From NCBI RefSeq assembly GCF_018294505.1, contig NC_057798.1:371522026-371586025 (forward strand): a stretch of 64,000 nucleotides of DNA, written 5' to 3'. The notes under the pieces were generated by a model, which saw nothing but the letters and a program-made list of their open reading frames with translations, made no database searches and was not told where the DNA came from. Positions 1 to 13,000 of this stretch are shown in pieces. A program made the translations under genes and the position numbers. The first letter of the stretch is position 1, and each line of letters opens with the position of its first letter. Source of the DNA: Triticum aestivum. Taxonomy: Eukaryota; Streptophyta; Magnoliopsida; Poales; Poaceae.

Positions 1-440
1 CCTTTCTCCCCTTTCCTTTCTTTCTGGTTGTCGCAACCAGATGCTGGAGTCCAGGAGCCAGACGCCACCGTCGACGACGACCCCTACTACACTGGAGGTG
101 CCTACTACTACGTGCTGCCCGCTGATGACGACCTGGAGTAGTTTAGGAGGATCCCAGGCAGGAGGCCTGCTCCTCTTTCGATCTGTATCCCAGTTTGTGC
201 TAGCCTTCTTAAGGCAAACTTGTTTAACTTATGTCTGCACTCAGATATTGTTGCTTCCGCTGACTCGTCTATGATCGAGCACTTGTATTCGAGCCCTCGA
301 GGCCCCTGGCTTGTATTATGATGCTTGTATGACTTATTTTATTTGTAGAGTTGTGTTGTGATATCTTCCCGTGAGTCCCTGATCTTGATCGTACACATTT
401 GCGTGCATGATTAGTGTACGATTAAATCGGGGGCGTCACA
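1..440 (+). mobile_element. 3' end of a long gypsy LTR (partial, runs off the left edge)
   Basis: This stretch is the reverse complement of the first ~440 bp of the LTRs at 49036 and 57153, ending in the same terminus GGGGGCGTCACA at 440. Immediately after it the copia internal sequence resumes at 441, with no TGGTATCAGAGC primer site, so this is the 3' end of a 3' LTR or of a solo LTR that inserted into the copia element. The left end and its target-site duplication are outside the window. The short open frames here are not genes. Confidence 0.85.
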
Positions 441-1725
441 CCTTATGAATGTTAAAACAACAAACTTGATAAATCACCGTTGTGGTTTTTGTGCCATAGG
501 TATGTACGGTTCATGCTAGAAGCCCGTAGCAGCCACGTAAAACTTGCAACAAACAAAGTAGAGGATGTCTAACTTGTTTTTGGAGGGCATGTTGTGATGT
601 GATATGGTCAAGGCATGATGTGATATAAATTGTTGTATGAGATGATCATGTTTTTTAACAAATTATCGGCAACTAGCAGGAGCCATATGGTTGTCACTTT
701 ATTGTATTAAATACAAACGCTATGTAATTGCTTTACTTTATCACTAAGTGGTAGCAATAGTCATAGAAGCAATGGTTGGCGAGACGACCACGACGCTACG
801 ATGGAGATCAAGGTGTCAAGCCGGTGACGATGGAGATCATGACGTTGCTTCGATGATGGAGATCAAAAGCACAAGATGATGATGGCCATATCATGTCACA
901 TATTTTGATTGCATGTGATGTTTATCTTTATGCATCTTATTTTGCTTAGTACGGCAATCCCTTACTAAAATTTCAAGGTATAAGTGTTCTCCCCGAGTAT
1001 GCACCGTTGCGAAAGTTCTTTGTGCTGAGACACCACGTGATGATCGGGTGTGATAGGCTCTATGTTCAAATACAATAGGTGCAAGCCAGATTTGCACACG
1101 CGGACTATTCGGGTTAAACATGACGAGCCTAGCATATACAAATATGGCCTCAGAACATTGGAGACCAAAAGGTCGAACGTGAATCATATAGTAGATATGA
1201 TCAACATAGTGATGTTCACCATTGAAGACTACTCCATCTCATGTGATGATCGGACATGGTTTAGTTGATTTGGATCACATATCATTTAGATGACTCAATG
1301 GATGTCTATCTAAGTGGGAGTTCTTAAGTAATATGATTAATTGAACTTTAATTTATCATGAGCTTAGTCCTGATAGTATTTGCCAATTATGTTGTAGATC
1401 AATAGCTCGCATTGTAGATTCCCAATGTTTTTGATATGTTCCTAGAGAAAACTAAGTTTAAAGATGATAGTAGCAATGATGCGGACTGGGTCCGTGATCT
1501 GAGGTTTACTCTCATTGCTGCATAGAAGAATTATGTCCTTGATGCACCGCTAGGTGGCAGACCTATTGCAGGAGCAGATGCACACGTTATGAACGTTTGG
1601 CTAGCCCAATATGATGACTACTTGATAGTTTAGTGCACCATGCTTTACGACTTAGAACCGGGACTTTAAAAACATTTTGAACGCCACAGAGCATATAAGA
1701 TGTTCCAAGAGTTGAAATTGGTATT
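441..1725 (+). mobile_element. BARE/Angela-type copia element, internal 1, 5' part (leader and start of gag)
   Basis: The sequence matches 32252-33535 of the second copia internal region almost base for base with small indels, so it is the same leader/gag-start segment. It contains no usable open reading frame. The right end at 1725 is the insertion point of the Sabrina-like element; the host sequence continues at 10051, as shown by the uninterrupted copy around 33530 (GGTATTTCAAACTCATGCC). The copia element's own 5' LTR must lie left of the window, beyond the inserted LTR at 1-440. Confidence 0.85.
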
Positions 1726-3295
1726 TGCTACGTCTTGAGCTTGCATTGGTTTTTCTTGAAGAGGAAAGGGTGATGCAGCAATAGTAGCGTAAGTATTTCC
1801 CTCAGTTTTTGAGAACCAAGGTATCAATCCAGTAGGAGGCTCCTCAAAAGTCCCATGCACCTACACAAACAAACAAAGAACTCGCAACCAACGCAATAAA
1901 GGGGTTGTCAAACCCTTCACGGCCACTTGCAAAAGTGAGATCTGATAGAGATAATATGATAAGATAAATATTTTTGGTATTTTTATGATATAGATTGGAA
2001 AAGTAAAGGTGCAAATAAAAGTAGATTGAAAACTTATATGATAAAAGACAGACCCGGGGGCCATAGGTTTCACTAGTGGCTTCTCTCGAGATAGCATAAG
2101 TATTACGGTGGGTGAACAAATTACTGTCGAGCAATTGATAGAAAAGCGAATAATTATGAGATTATCTAGGCATGATCATGTATATAGGCATCACGTCTGT
2201 GACAAGTAGACCGACTCCTGCCTGCATCTACTACTATTACTCCACACATCGACCGCTATCCAGCATGCATCTAGAGTATTAAGTCATAAGAACAGAGTAA
2301 CGCATTAAGAAAGATGACATGATGTAGAGGGATAAACTCATGCAATATGATATAAACCCCGTCTTTTTATCCTTGATGACAACAATACAATACGTGCATT
2401 GCTGCCCCTGCTGTCACTGGGAAAGGACACCGCAAGATTGAACCCAAATCTAAGCACTTCTCCCATTGCAAGAAAGATCAATCTAGTAGGCCAAACCAAA
2501 CTGATAATTCGAAAAGACTTGCAAATATAACTCAATCATACATAAAATAATTGAGAGGAGATTCAAATATTTCTCATAGATAAACTTGATCATAAACCCA
2601 CAATTCGTCGGATCTCGACAAACACACCGCAAAAAGAGTTACCTCGTATAGATCTCCAAGAAGAGAAAGGAGAACTTTGTATTGATACTCAAAGAGAGAG
2701 AAGAATCCATCTAGCTAATAACTATGGACCCAAAGGTCTGTGGTAAACTACTCACAACTCATCGGAGAGGCTATGGTGTTGATGTAGAAGCCCTCCATGG
2801 TCGATTCCCCCTCCGGTGAAGCGCCAGCGAAGGCTCCAAGATGGGATCTCGCGGATACAAAAGGTTACAGTGGTGGAAATAGCTTTTCGTGGTCCCCCCT
2901 GATGTTTTCGGGGTATGTGGGTATATATAGGAGGAAGAAGTACGTCGGTGGACACCCGAGGGGCCCACAAGATAGGGGGCGCGCCCAGTAGGGGGGCGCC
3001 CTCCACCCTCGTGGCCGCCTCGGAAGCTTCTTGACTTGCACTCCAAGTCCTCTGGATTGCATTTGTTCCAAAAAGATCGCTCCCGAAGGTTTCATTCCGT
3101 TTGGACTCTGTTTGATATTCCTTTTCTTTGAAACACTGAAATAGGCAAAAAAAACAGCAATACGGGCTAGGCCTCCGGTTCATAGGTTAGTCCCAAAAAT
3201 GATATAAAAGTGTAAAGTAAAGCCCATAAACATCCAAAACAGGTAATATAATAGCATGTACAATCAAAAATTATAGATACGTTGGAGACGTATCA
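1726..3295 (-). repeat. 3' LTR of the Sabrina-like element
   Basis: This 1570-bp LTR reads TGATACGTCTCC...ACGTAGCA on the minus strand. A TATATATA box lies at 2922-2929 (minus-strand promoter position). It is nearly identical to the LTR at 8478-10045, differing by scattered substitutions and small indels, which means an insertion of moderate age. Confidence 0.9.
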
Positions 3296-3310
3296 AGCAT
3301 CCCCAAGCTT
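3296..3310 (-). other. Polypurine tract of the Sabrina-like element
   Basis: On the minus strand AAGCTTGGGGATGCT abuts the start of the 3' LTR. This is the expected plus-strand DNA primer position. A second copy of the same block (AAGCTTGGGGATGC) occurs near 5450-5463. Confidence 0.75.
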
Positions 3311-6288
3311 AATTCCTGCTCGCCCTCGAGTAGGTAAATGATAAAAATAGAATTTTTGATGTGGAATGCTACCTAGAATATTTCTCAATGTAATTTTATT
3401 TATTGTGGCATGAATGTTCAGATCCAAATGATTCAAAATAAAAGCTTATAAAACATCAAAATAGTAATACTCAAAGCATACTAACAAATAATCATGTCCT
3501 ATCAAAATAGCATAGCCAAAGAAAGCTTATCCCTACAAAATCATATAGTTAGGCCATGCTTCATTTTCATTACACAAAATACTCCCATCATGCACAACCC
3601 CGATGATGAGCCAAGCAATTGGTTCATACTTTTTAACGTGCTTCAACTTTTTTCAACTCTTACGCAATACATGAGCGTAAGCCATGGACATAGCACTATG
3701 GTGGTATATGGTGGTGGTTGTGAGGACAAAAAGGGAGAAGATAGTCTCACATCAACTAGGCGTATTAACGGCCAATGGAGATTCCCATCAATAGATATCA
3801 ATGTGAGTGAGTAGGGATTGCCATGCAACAGATGCACTAGAGCTATAAATGTATGGAAGCTCAACAAAAGAAACTAAGTGGGTGTGCATCCAACTTGCTT
3901 GCTCACGAAGAACTAGGGCATTTTGAGGAAGCCCATCATTGGAATATACAAGCCAAGTTCTATAATGAAAAATTCCCACTAGTATATGAAAGTGACAACA
4001 CAAGAGACTCTCTATCATGAAGATCATGGTGCTATTTTGAAGCACAAGTGTGGAAAAGAGATAGTAGCATTGTCCCTTCTCTATTTTCTCTCTTTTCAAA
4101 AAAAATCTTTTTCTTTTTTTCCTCTTTTTTTCTTTTTTCTTTTTTTTATTTGTTGGGCTTCTTTGGCCTCTTTTTTTATGGGCTTCTTTGGCCTCTTTTA
4201 TTTTTATAAAGTCCGAAGTCTCATCCCGACTTGTGGGGGAATCATAGTCTTCATCATCCTTTCCTCACTTGGGACAATGCTCTAATAATGAAGATCATCA
4301 CACTTTTATTAATTTACAACTCGAGAATTACAACTCAACACTTAGAACAAAATATGACTCTATATGAATGCCTCAGGCGGTGTACCGGGATATGCAATGA
4401 ATCAAGAGTGACATGTATGAAAATTATGAAGGTGGCTTTGCCACAAATACGATGTCAACTACATGATCATGCAATGAGAAATATGACAATGATGGAGCGT
4501 GTCATAATAACGGAACGGTGGAAAGTTGCGTGGCAATATATCTCGGAATGGCTATGGAAATGCCATAATAGGTAGGTATGGTGGCTGTTTTGAGGAAGGT
4601 AAACAATGGGTGCATGATACCGGCGAAATTTGCGCGGCACAATAGAGGCTAGCAAAGTGGAAGGGTGAGTATGCGTATATCCATGGACTCACATTAGTCA
4701 TAAAGAACTCATATACTTATTGCAAAAATCTACTTAGCCCTCGAAGCAAAGTACTACTACGCATGCCCCTAAAGGGATAGATTGGTAGGAAAAGACCAAC
4801 GCTCGTCCCCGACTGCCACTCATAAGGAAGACAATCAAAAGAGTACTTCATGCAACAAATTTGTCACACAACTTTTACCATACGTGCATGCTACTGGACT
4901 TGCTAACTTCAACACAAGTATTTCTCAATTTCATAATTACCCACTAGCATGACTTCTAACATTACCACCTTTATATCTCAAAACAATTATCAAGCATCAA
5001 ATTGATCCTAGTGGTTAATGCACTTTCTATGATAGTTTTTATTATACCCAAGTTGGATGCTTATCATTCTAGGACCAAATTTGTAACCAAAGCAAATACC
5101 ATGTTGTTCTAAAAGACTCTCAAAAATAATATAAGTGAAGCATGAGAGATCAACAATTTCTTCAAAATTAAGCCACCGTCGTGCTCTAAAAGATATAAGT
5201 GAAGCACTAGAGCAAAAATTATCTAGCTCAAAAGATATAAGTGAAGCACATAGAGTATTATAATAAATTCCAATCAAGTGGGCTTCTCCCAAAAGTTGTG
5301 TACAGCAAGGATGATTGTGGTAAACTAAAAAGCAAAGACTGATATCATACAAGACGCTCCAAGCAAAACACATATGATGTGGAGAATAAAAATATAGCTC
5401 CAAGTAAAGTTACCAATGAACGAAGACGAAAGAGGGGATGCCTTCCGGGGGCATCCCCAAGCTTAGGCTTTTGGATATTCTTGAATATCTTGGGGTGCCA
5501 TGGGCATCCCCAATCTTAGGCTCTTGCCACTCCTTATTCCATAGTCCATCAAATCTTTACCCAAAACTTGAAAACTTCACAACACAAAACTCAATAGGAA
5601 ATCTCAGAAGCTCCGTTAGTGAAAGAAAGAAAAACCACCACATAAGGTACTGTAAGGGACTCATTCTTTATTTATATTGGTGTTAAACCTACTGTATTCC
5701 AAGTTCTCTATGGTTCATACCCTTACATACTAGCCATAGATGCATCAAAATAAGCAAACAACACACGAAAGGCAGAATCTGTCAAAAACAGAACAGTCTA
5801 TAGCAATCTGTAACTTTCAAATATTTCTGGAACTCTAAAAATTCTACCAAAATAGGACGTCTTAGGTAATTTGTCTATTGATCTACAGCAAAAAGAATCA
5901 ACGCAAAAGCACGTTTCTATGCTTTATTGAATTTTTCCTCGTGAGTGCAAAGTTTCTATTTTTCAGCAGAATCAAATTAACTATCACCATAGGTTATCCT
6001 ATAGGTTCTACTTGGCACAAACACTAAATAAAACATGAAAACACATCTAAACAGAAGGTAGATGCAAAATTTATTACTAAACAGGAACAAAAACAAAAAA
6101 CACAAAGAAAATTGGGTTGCCTCCCAACTAGCGCTATCGTTTAACGCCCCTAGCTAGGCATAAAAACGAGGATAGATCTAAGTTGTGCCATCTTTGTCAC
6201 TTGATTCATAAGTAGCTCGCATGATAGATTCATAAGGTAATTTAACTTTATTTATTGGAAAGTGCTCCATGTCTTTCCTTAATGGAAA
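3311..6288 (-). other. Non-coding 3' interior of the Sabrina-like element (pol missing)
   Basis: Nearly 3 kb between the protease stop and the polypurine tract contain no long frame and none of the reverse transcriptase or integrase motifs expected here. It holds a long pyrimidine-rich run on the plus strand (about 4097-4160) followed by a twice-repeated GGGCTTCTTTGGCCTC, a 12-mer ATAAGTGAAGCA repeated at 5131, 5195 and 5237, and a repeat of the polypurine-tract block near 5450. The small open frames are not supported as genes. Confidence 0.7.
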
Positions 6289-8250
6289 TTAGAATCTAAT
6301 ATTCCCTTCCTTCATATCAATAATTGCACCAATCGTTCTAAGGAAAGGTCTAACAAGAATAATAGGACAAGAATCTATATGAAGAACGATAAAATCCACG
6401 GGCACCAAATTTCTATTTGAAACAATGAGAACATCATTGATCCTTCCCATTGGCTTTTTAGTGGTGGAATCCGCAAGGTGCAAATTTAAAGAGCAATAAT
6501 CAAGATCATGGAAACCTAGAGTATCACATAAAGTTTTCGGAATCGTGGAAACACTAGCACCCAAATCACATAAAGCATAACACTCATGATCTTTAATTTT
6601 AATCTTTAGAGTAGGTTCCCATTCATCATTAAGTTTTCTATGTATAGAAACTTCCAAATTAAGTTTTTCATCAAAAGATTGCATCAAGGCATCAACAATA
6701 TGTTTGGTAAAAGCTTTATTTTTACTATAAGCATGAGGAGAATTCACGACAGATTGCAACAAGGAAATACAACCTTCTAAAGAACAATTATCATAATCAG
6801 ATTCCTTGAAATCCAAGATAGTGGGTTCAATGCTATTTAAAGTCTTGACCTCTCCAATCCCACTTTTATCAAATTTAGCATCAAGATCTAAAAACTCTGA
6901 ATTATTGGGACGCCTTTTAACTAAAGTTGACTTATCTCTAGTCCCATCATTATTAAGATTCATATTGCAAAACAAAGATCTAATAGGGGACACATCAATA
7001 ACTTTAAGATCTTCATCATTATTTTCATGGAAACTAGAAGAACACGCCTTTATAAAGCAATCTTTCTTAGCACGCAATCTAGCGGTTCTTTCTTTGCACT
7101 CGTCAATGGAACTTCTCATAGCTTTGAGAGACTCATTGATATCATGCTTAGGAGGAGTAGATCTAAGTTTCAAAGAATCAACATCAAGCGAGAGTCTATC
7201 AACGTTCCTAGTCAAATCATCAACTTTAAGAAATTTTTCTTCAAGCAAGGCATTAAAATTCTTTTGAGAGATCATAAATTCTTTCACGCTATTCTCAAAA
7301 TCAGAGGGCAATCTATTCAAATTACCATAAGAATTATTGTAGGAATTTCCATAATTATTAGAGGAATTATTAGGGAATGTTCTAGGATTAAAGTTTCCTC
7401 TATAAGCATTGTTGCCAAAATTATTCCTACCAACAAAATTTACATCCATAGTTTCATTATTATTCTCAATCAAGGTAGATAAAGGCATATCATTGCGATC
7501 AATAGAAGCATTCTTAGTAGCAAACAATCTCATAAGTTCATCCATCTTTCCACTCAAAACATTAATTTCTTCTATAACATGCACTTTTTTACTAGTAGAT
7601 CGTTCGGTGTGCCATTGAGAATAATTAGCCATGATATTATCAAGGAGTTTTGTAGCTTCTCCTAAGGTGATTTCCATAAACGTGCCTCCCGCGGCCGAAT
7701 CTAAAAGTTTTCTAGAAGCAAAATTCAATCCGGCATAAATTTTTTGTATGATCATCCATAAATTCAAACTGTGAGTAGGGCAATTGCGAATCATCAATTT
7801 CATTCTTTCCCAAGATTGGGCAACATGCTCATGATCAAGTTGTCTAAAATTCATAATATCGTTCCTAAGAGTGATAATCTTAGCGGGAGGAAAATACTTA
7901 GAGATAAAAGCATCTTTGTACTTGTTCCAAGAATCAATACTATTTTTAGGCAAAGACGAAAACCAAACTTTAGCATGATCTCTAAGTGAAAATGGAAATA
8001 ACTTCAATTTAACAATATCATTATCCGTATCTTTTTTCTTTTGCATCTCACACAAATCAATAAAGTTGTTTAGATGGGTAGCGGCATCTTCACTAGGAAG
8101 GCCGGAGAATTGATCTTTCATAACAAGATTCAGCAAAACAGCATTGATTTCACAAGACTCAACATCATTAAGAGGAGAAATTGGAGTACTAAGGAAATTA
8201 TTATTATTATTATTGGAGAAATCACACAATTTGGTATTATCTTGCACCAT
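6289..8250 (-). CDS. Gag-protease polyprotein of the Sabrina-like element
   Basis: This is an intact 653-residue frame from the ATG at 8250, chosen because it lies in GCCATGG context and begins the conserved MVQDNTKLCDFS; the frame is open 14 codons further upstream. Residues about 45-185 form a retrotransposon Gag capsid domain (KVWFSSLP, SWERMKLMIRNCP segments), the particle protein that packages the RNA. A low-complexity Asn-rich middle and a helical stretch follow. The C-terminal ~95 residues are a retropepsin-like aspartic protease with CDLGASVSTIP (active Asp at about residue 562) and PIILVRPFL, where related proteins usually have GRPFL. No classical CCHC knuckle is visible. The frame stops before any polymerase. 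It is a transposon protein, not a host gene, and it has stayed open without obvious stops. Confidence 0.85.
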   Translation of the reverse strand: MVQDNTKLCDFSNNNNNNFLSTPISPLNDVESCEINAVLLNLVMKDQFSGLPSEDAATHLNNFIDLCEMQKKKDTDNDIVKLKLFPFSLRDHAKVWFSSLPKNSIDSWNKYKDAFISKYFPPAKIITLRNDIMNFRQLDHEHVAQSWERMKLMIRNCPTHSLNLWMIIQKIYAGLNFASRKLLDSAAGGTFMEITLGEATKLLDNIMANYSQWHTERSTSKKVHVIEEINVLSGKMDELMRLFATKNASIDRNDMPLSTLIENNNETMDVNFVGRNNFGNNAYRGNFNPRTFPNNSSNNYGNSYNNSYGNLNRLPSDFENSVKEFMISQKNFNALLEEKFLKVDDLTRNVDRLSLDVDSLKLRSTPPKHDINESLKAMRSSIDECKERTARLRAKKDCFIKACSSSFHENNDEDLKVIDVSPIRSLFCNMNLNNDGTRDKSTLVKRRPNNSEFLDLDAKFDKSGIGEVKTLNSIEPTILDFKESDYDNCSLEGCISLLQSVVNSPHAYSKNKAFTKHIVDALMQSFDEKLNLEVSIHRKLNDEWEPTLKIKIKDHECYALCDLGASVSTIPKTLCDTLGFHDLDYCSLNLHLADSTTKKPMGRINDVLIVSNRNLVPVDFIVLHIDSCPIILVRPFLRTIGAIIDMKEGNIRF

Positions 8251-8448
8251 GGCGACAAGTAATCCAACACACAAGCAAACAGAAAAAGGCAAGCGAAAGA
8301 GAGAGAGAAGATTGGGAAAGAGAGGGCGAATAAAACGGCAAGGATGAAGTGGGGGAGAGGAAAATGAGAGGCAAATGGCAAATAATGTAAATGCGAGGGA
8401 TATGAGTTTGTGATGGGTACTTGGTATGTCTTGACTTGAGCGAAGACC

Positions 8449-8468
8449 TCCCCGGCAACGGCGCCAGA
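8449..8468 (-). other. Primer-binding site of the Sabrina-like element
   Basis: Nine bases inside the 5' LTR, the minus strand reads TCTGGCGCCGTTGCCGGGGA, the type of tRNA-complementary block seen after the 5' LTR of many grass gypsy elements. The exact tRNA was not determined. Confidence 0.6.
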
Positions 8469-8477
8469 AATCCTTCT

Positions 8478-10045
8478 TGCTACATCTTGAGCTTGCGTTG
8501 GTTTTCCTTGAAGAGGAAAGGGTGATGCAGCAATAGTAGTGTAAGTATTTCCCTCAGTTTTTGAGAACCAAGGTATCAATCCAGTAGGAGGCTCCTCAAA
8601 AGTCTCACGCACCTACACAAACAAACAAAGAACTCGCAACCAACGTAATAAAGGGGTTGTCAATCCCTTCACGGCCACTTGCGAAAGTGAGATCTGATAG
8701 AGATAATATGATAAGATAAATATTTTTGGTATTTTTATGATATAGATTGGAAAAGTAGAGGTGCAAATAAAAGTAGATTGAAAACTTATATGATAAAAGA
8801 TAGATCCGGGGGCCATAGGTTTCACTAGTGGCTTCTCTCGAGATAGCATAAGTATTACGGTGGGTGAACAAATTAATGTCGAGCAATTGATAGAAAAGCG
8901 AATAATTATGAGATTATCTAGGCATGATCATGTATATAGGCATCACGTCCGTGACAAGTAGACTGACTCCTGCCTGCATCTACTGCTATTACTCCACACA
9001 TCGACCACTATCCAGCATGCATCTAGAGTATTAAGTTCATAAGAACAGAGTAACGCATTAAGAAAGATGACATGATGTAGAGGGATAAACTCATGCAATA
9101 TGATATAAACCCCATCTTTTTATCCTCGATGACAACAATACAATACGTGCCTTGCTACCCTTGCTGTCACTGGGAAAGGACACCGCAAGATTGAACCCAA
9201 AGCTAAGCACTTCTCCCATTGCAAGAAAGATCAATCTAGTAGGCCAAACCAAACTGATAATTCAAAGAGACTTGCAAAGATAACTGAATCATACACAAAA
9301 GAATTTAGAGGAGATTCAAATATTTCTCATAGATAAACTTGATCATAAACCCACAATTCATCGGATCTCGACAAACACACCGCAAAAAGAGTTACATCAT
9401 ATAGATCTCCAAGAAGAGGAAGGAGAACTTTGTATTGAGAATCAAAGAGAGAGAAGAAGCCATCTAGCTAATAACTATGGACCCGAAGGTCTGTGGTAAA
9501 CTACTCACAACTCATCGGAGAGGCGATGGTGTTGATGTAGAAGCACTCCATGGTTGATTCCCCCTCCGGCGGAGCGCCGGCAAAGGCTCCAAGATGGGAT
9601 CTCACGGTACAGAAGGTTACGGTGGTGGAAATAGCTTTTCATGGTCGCCTCTGATGTATTTGGGGTATGTGTGTATATATAGGAGGAAGAAGTATGTCGG
9701 TGGACGCCCGAGGGGCCCACGAGATAGGGGGGTGCTCAGTAGGGGGGGCCTCCACCCTCGTGGCCGCCTCGGAAGCTTCTTGACTTGCACCCCAAGTCCT
9801 CTGGATTGCGTTTGTTCCAAAAAGATTGCTCCCGAAGATTTCATTCCGTTTGAACTCCATTTGATATTCCTTTTCTTCGAAACACTGAAATAGGCAAAAA
9901 AAAAAGCAATACGGGTTGGGCCTCCGGTTAGTAGGTTAGTCCCAAAAATGATATAAAAGTGTAAAGTAAAGCCCATAAACATCCAAAACAGGTAATATAA
10001 TAGCATGGAACAATAAAAAATTGTAGATACGTTGGAGACATATTA
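8478..10045 (-). repeat. 5' LTR of the Sabrina-like element
   Basis: This 1568-bp LTR pairs with 1726-3295. Its outer terminus on the minus strand reads TAATATGTCTCC instead of TGATACGTCTCC, so two substitutions have changed the canonical TGATAC end after insertion. It carries the promoter that would drive the gag-protease RNA. Confidence 0.9.
9674..9681 (-). promoter_or_regulatory. TATA box of the Sabrina-like 5' LTR
   Basis: TATATATA with CCTCC upstream on the minus strand, about 370 bp into the LTR, matching position 2922-2929 of the other LTR. It is a sensible core promoter position, with transcription running leftward. Confidence 0.6.
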
Positions 10046-10050
10046 GTATT

Positions 10051-13000
10051 TCAGACTCATGCCTGTGTCGAGAGGTATGAGACCTCTGACAAGTACTTCG
10101 CCTAAAAGATGGAGGAGAATAGCTCAGCTAGTGAGCATGTGCTCATAATGTCTGGGTACTACAATCGCTTGAATCAAGTGGGAGTTAATCTTCCAAATCA
10201 AATAGTGATTGACAGAGTTCTCCAGTCACCATCACCAAGTTACTGGAACTTCATGATGAACTATAATATGCAAACGATGACAAAAGCAATTCCCGAGCTC
10301 TTCTTGATGCTGAAATCGACGAAGGTAGAAATCAAGAGAAAGCATCAAGTGTTGATGATTAAACAAGACCACTAGTTTCAAGAAAAAGGGCAAATGGAAA
10401 GAAAGGGAACTTCAAGAAGAATGGCAAGCAAGTTGTCACTCCCATGAAGAAGCCCAAAGCTTAACCTAAGCCTGAAACTAAGTGCTACTATTGCAAAGGA
10501 AAAGTTCACTGGAAGCGAAACTACCCCAAATATTTGGCGGATAAGAAGGATGGCAAAGTGAACAAAGGTATATTTGATATACATGTTATTGATGTGTACC
10601 TTACTAGTGCTCGTAGTAGCGCCTGGGTATTTGAAACCTGTTCGGTTGCTAAGATTAGTAACTCGAAATAGGAATTGCAGAATAAATAGAGACTAGTTGA
10701 GGGTGAAGTGACGATGTGTGTTGGAAGTCGTTCAAAGATTGATGTGATCATCATCGCACACTCCCTATACTTTCGGGATTAGTGTTGAACCTAGATAAAT
10801 GTTATTTGGTGTTTGCGTTGAGCATGAATATGATTAGATCATGTTTAATGCAATACGGCTATTCATTTAAGACAAAGAATAATCATTATTCTAATTACAT
10901 GAATAAAACCTTCTCTGGTCATACACCCAATGCTAATGGTTTACTTAATCTCGACCATAGTGATACACATATTCATAATATTGATGCCAAAAGATGCAAA
11001 GTTGATAATGATAGTGCAAGTTATTTGTGGCACTACCGTTTGGGTCATATCGGTATAAAGTGCATGAAGAAACTACATAAAGATGGACTTTTGAAATCAC
11101 TTGATTATGAGTCATTTGATACTTGAACCGTGCCTTATGTGCAAGATGACTAAAACTCCGTTCTCCGGAACTATGGAACGAGCAAGTGACTTATTGGAAA
11201 TAATACATACTGATGTATGCGGTCCAATGAGTGTTGATGCTCGTGGTGGGTATCGTTATTTTCTGACCTTCACAGATGATTTGAGCAGATATGGGTATAT
11301 CTACTTAATGAAACACAAGTCTGAAACTTTTGAAAAGTTCAAAGAATTTCAAAGTGAAATGGAGAATCATCGTAACAAGAAAATAAAGTCTCTAAGATCT
11401 GATCGTGGAGGAGAATATTTGAGTTACGAGTTTGGCCTTCATTTAAAACAAAGTGGAATAGTTTCATAGCTCACGCCACCTGGAACACCAAAGCGTAATG
11501 GTGTGTACGAACATTGTAACCGCACTTTATTGGATATGGTGTGATCTATGATGTCTCTTACTGATTTACCACATTTTGTGGTTATTCATTATAGACAGTT
11601 GCATTCACTTTAAACAGGGCACCGTCAAAATCCGTTGAGACGACACCGTATGAACTATGGTTTGGTAGCAAACCTAAGCTATCGTTTCTTAAAGTTTGGG
11701 GACGCGATGCTTACGTCAAAAGGCTTCAACCCGATAAAGCTCGAACCCAAATCGGAGAAATGTGTCTTCATAGGATACCCTAAGGAAACAATTGGGTACA
11801 GCTTCTACCACAAGTCCGAAGGCAAGATTTTTGTTGCTAAGAACGAAAACTTTCTGAAGGAGTTTCTCTCGAAAGAAGTGAGTGGGAGGAAAGTAGAACT
11901 TGATGAGGTAATTGTACCTTCTCTCAATTTGGAAAGTAGCTCATCCGACAAATCTGTTCCCATGATGCCGGCACCAACTGTAGAGGAAGCTAATGATAAA
12001 GATCATGAAACTTCAGATCAAGTTACTACAGAACCTTGTAGGTCAAACAAAGCACGATCCGCACCAGAGTGGTATGGTAATCCTGTTCTGGAGGTCATGT
12101 TACTTGACCATGACGAACCTATGAACTAAGAAGAAGTTATGATGAGCCCGGATTCCGATAAATGGCTTGAGGCCATGAAATTTGAGATAGGATCCATGTA
12201 AGAGAACAAAGTGTGGACTTTGGTGGATTTGCCCGATGATCGGTGACCCATAGAGAATAAATGGATCTTCAAGAAGAAGACTGACGTTGATGGTAATGTT
12301 ACTGTCTATAAAGCTTGACTTGTCGCAAAAGGTTTTCGACAAGTTCAAGGGGTTGACTATGATGAAGCTTTCTCAACCGTAGCGATGCTTAAGTCCGTCT
12401 GAATCATGTTAGCAATTGCCACATTTTGTGAAATCTGGCAGATGGATGTCAAACTGCATTACTTAAAAGGATATCTCTAAGGAGAGTTGTATATGATGCC
12501 AACATAAGGTTTTGTCGATCCTAAAGGTGCTGACAAGGTATGAAAGCTCCAGCGATCCATCTATGGAGTGGTGTAAGCATCTCGGAGTTGGAATATACAC
12601 TTTGATGAGTTGATCAAAGCATATAGTTTTATACAGACTTGCGTTGAAGCCTGTATTTACAAGAAAGTGAGTGGGAGCACTACAACCTTTTTGATAAGTA
12701 TATGTGAATGACATATTGTTGATCAAAAACGATGTAGAATTTTCTGGAAGCATAAAGGAGAGTTTGAAAGGAGTTTTTCAAAGAAAGACCTCAGTGAAGT
12801 TGCTTACATATTGGGCATCAAGATCTATAGAGATAGATCAAGACGTTTGATAAGATTTTTCTATAAGTACATACCTTGACAAGATTTTGAAAGTGTTCAA
12901 AATGGACCAGTCAAACAAGGAGTTCTTGCTTGTATTACAAGGTGTAAAGTTGAGTAAGACTCAAAGCCCGACCACGGAAGAATATAGAAAGAGATTGAAA

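Larger units (their letters stand above)
1726..10045 (-). mobile_element. Sabrina-like Ty3/gypsy retrotransposon, gag-protease only, complete with both LTRs
   Basis: The element is 8320 bp, reads on the minus strand and is flanked by a perfect 5-bp duplication GTATT (1721-1725 and 10046-10050). It has two LTRs of about 1.57 kb (3' LTR 1726-3295, 5' LTR 8478-10045), a primer-binding site beside the right LTR, a purine tract beside the left LTR and one long gag-protease frame. No reverse transcriptase, RNase H or integrase can be found in the remaining 3 kb of interior, so it is non-autonomous. The Sabrina assignment rests on the LTR head (TGATACGTCTCCAACG on the minus strand) and LTR length recalled from Triticeae repeats; it was not searched. 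Confidence 0.9.

Noticed and set aside
6806..7482. Plus-strand frames of 150 codons antisense to the Sabrina-like gag
   Set aside because: Shadow frames of the real minus-strand gag-protease; no recognisable protein.
10782..12129. Copia frames of 114-164 codons as independent genes
   Set aside because: They are pieces of one decayed polyprotein, matching integrase and linker segments in order.
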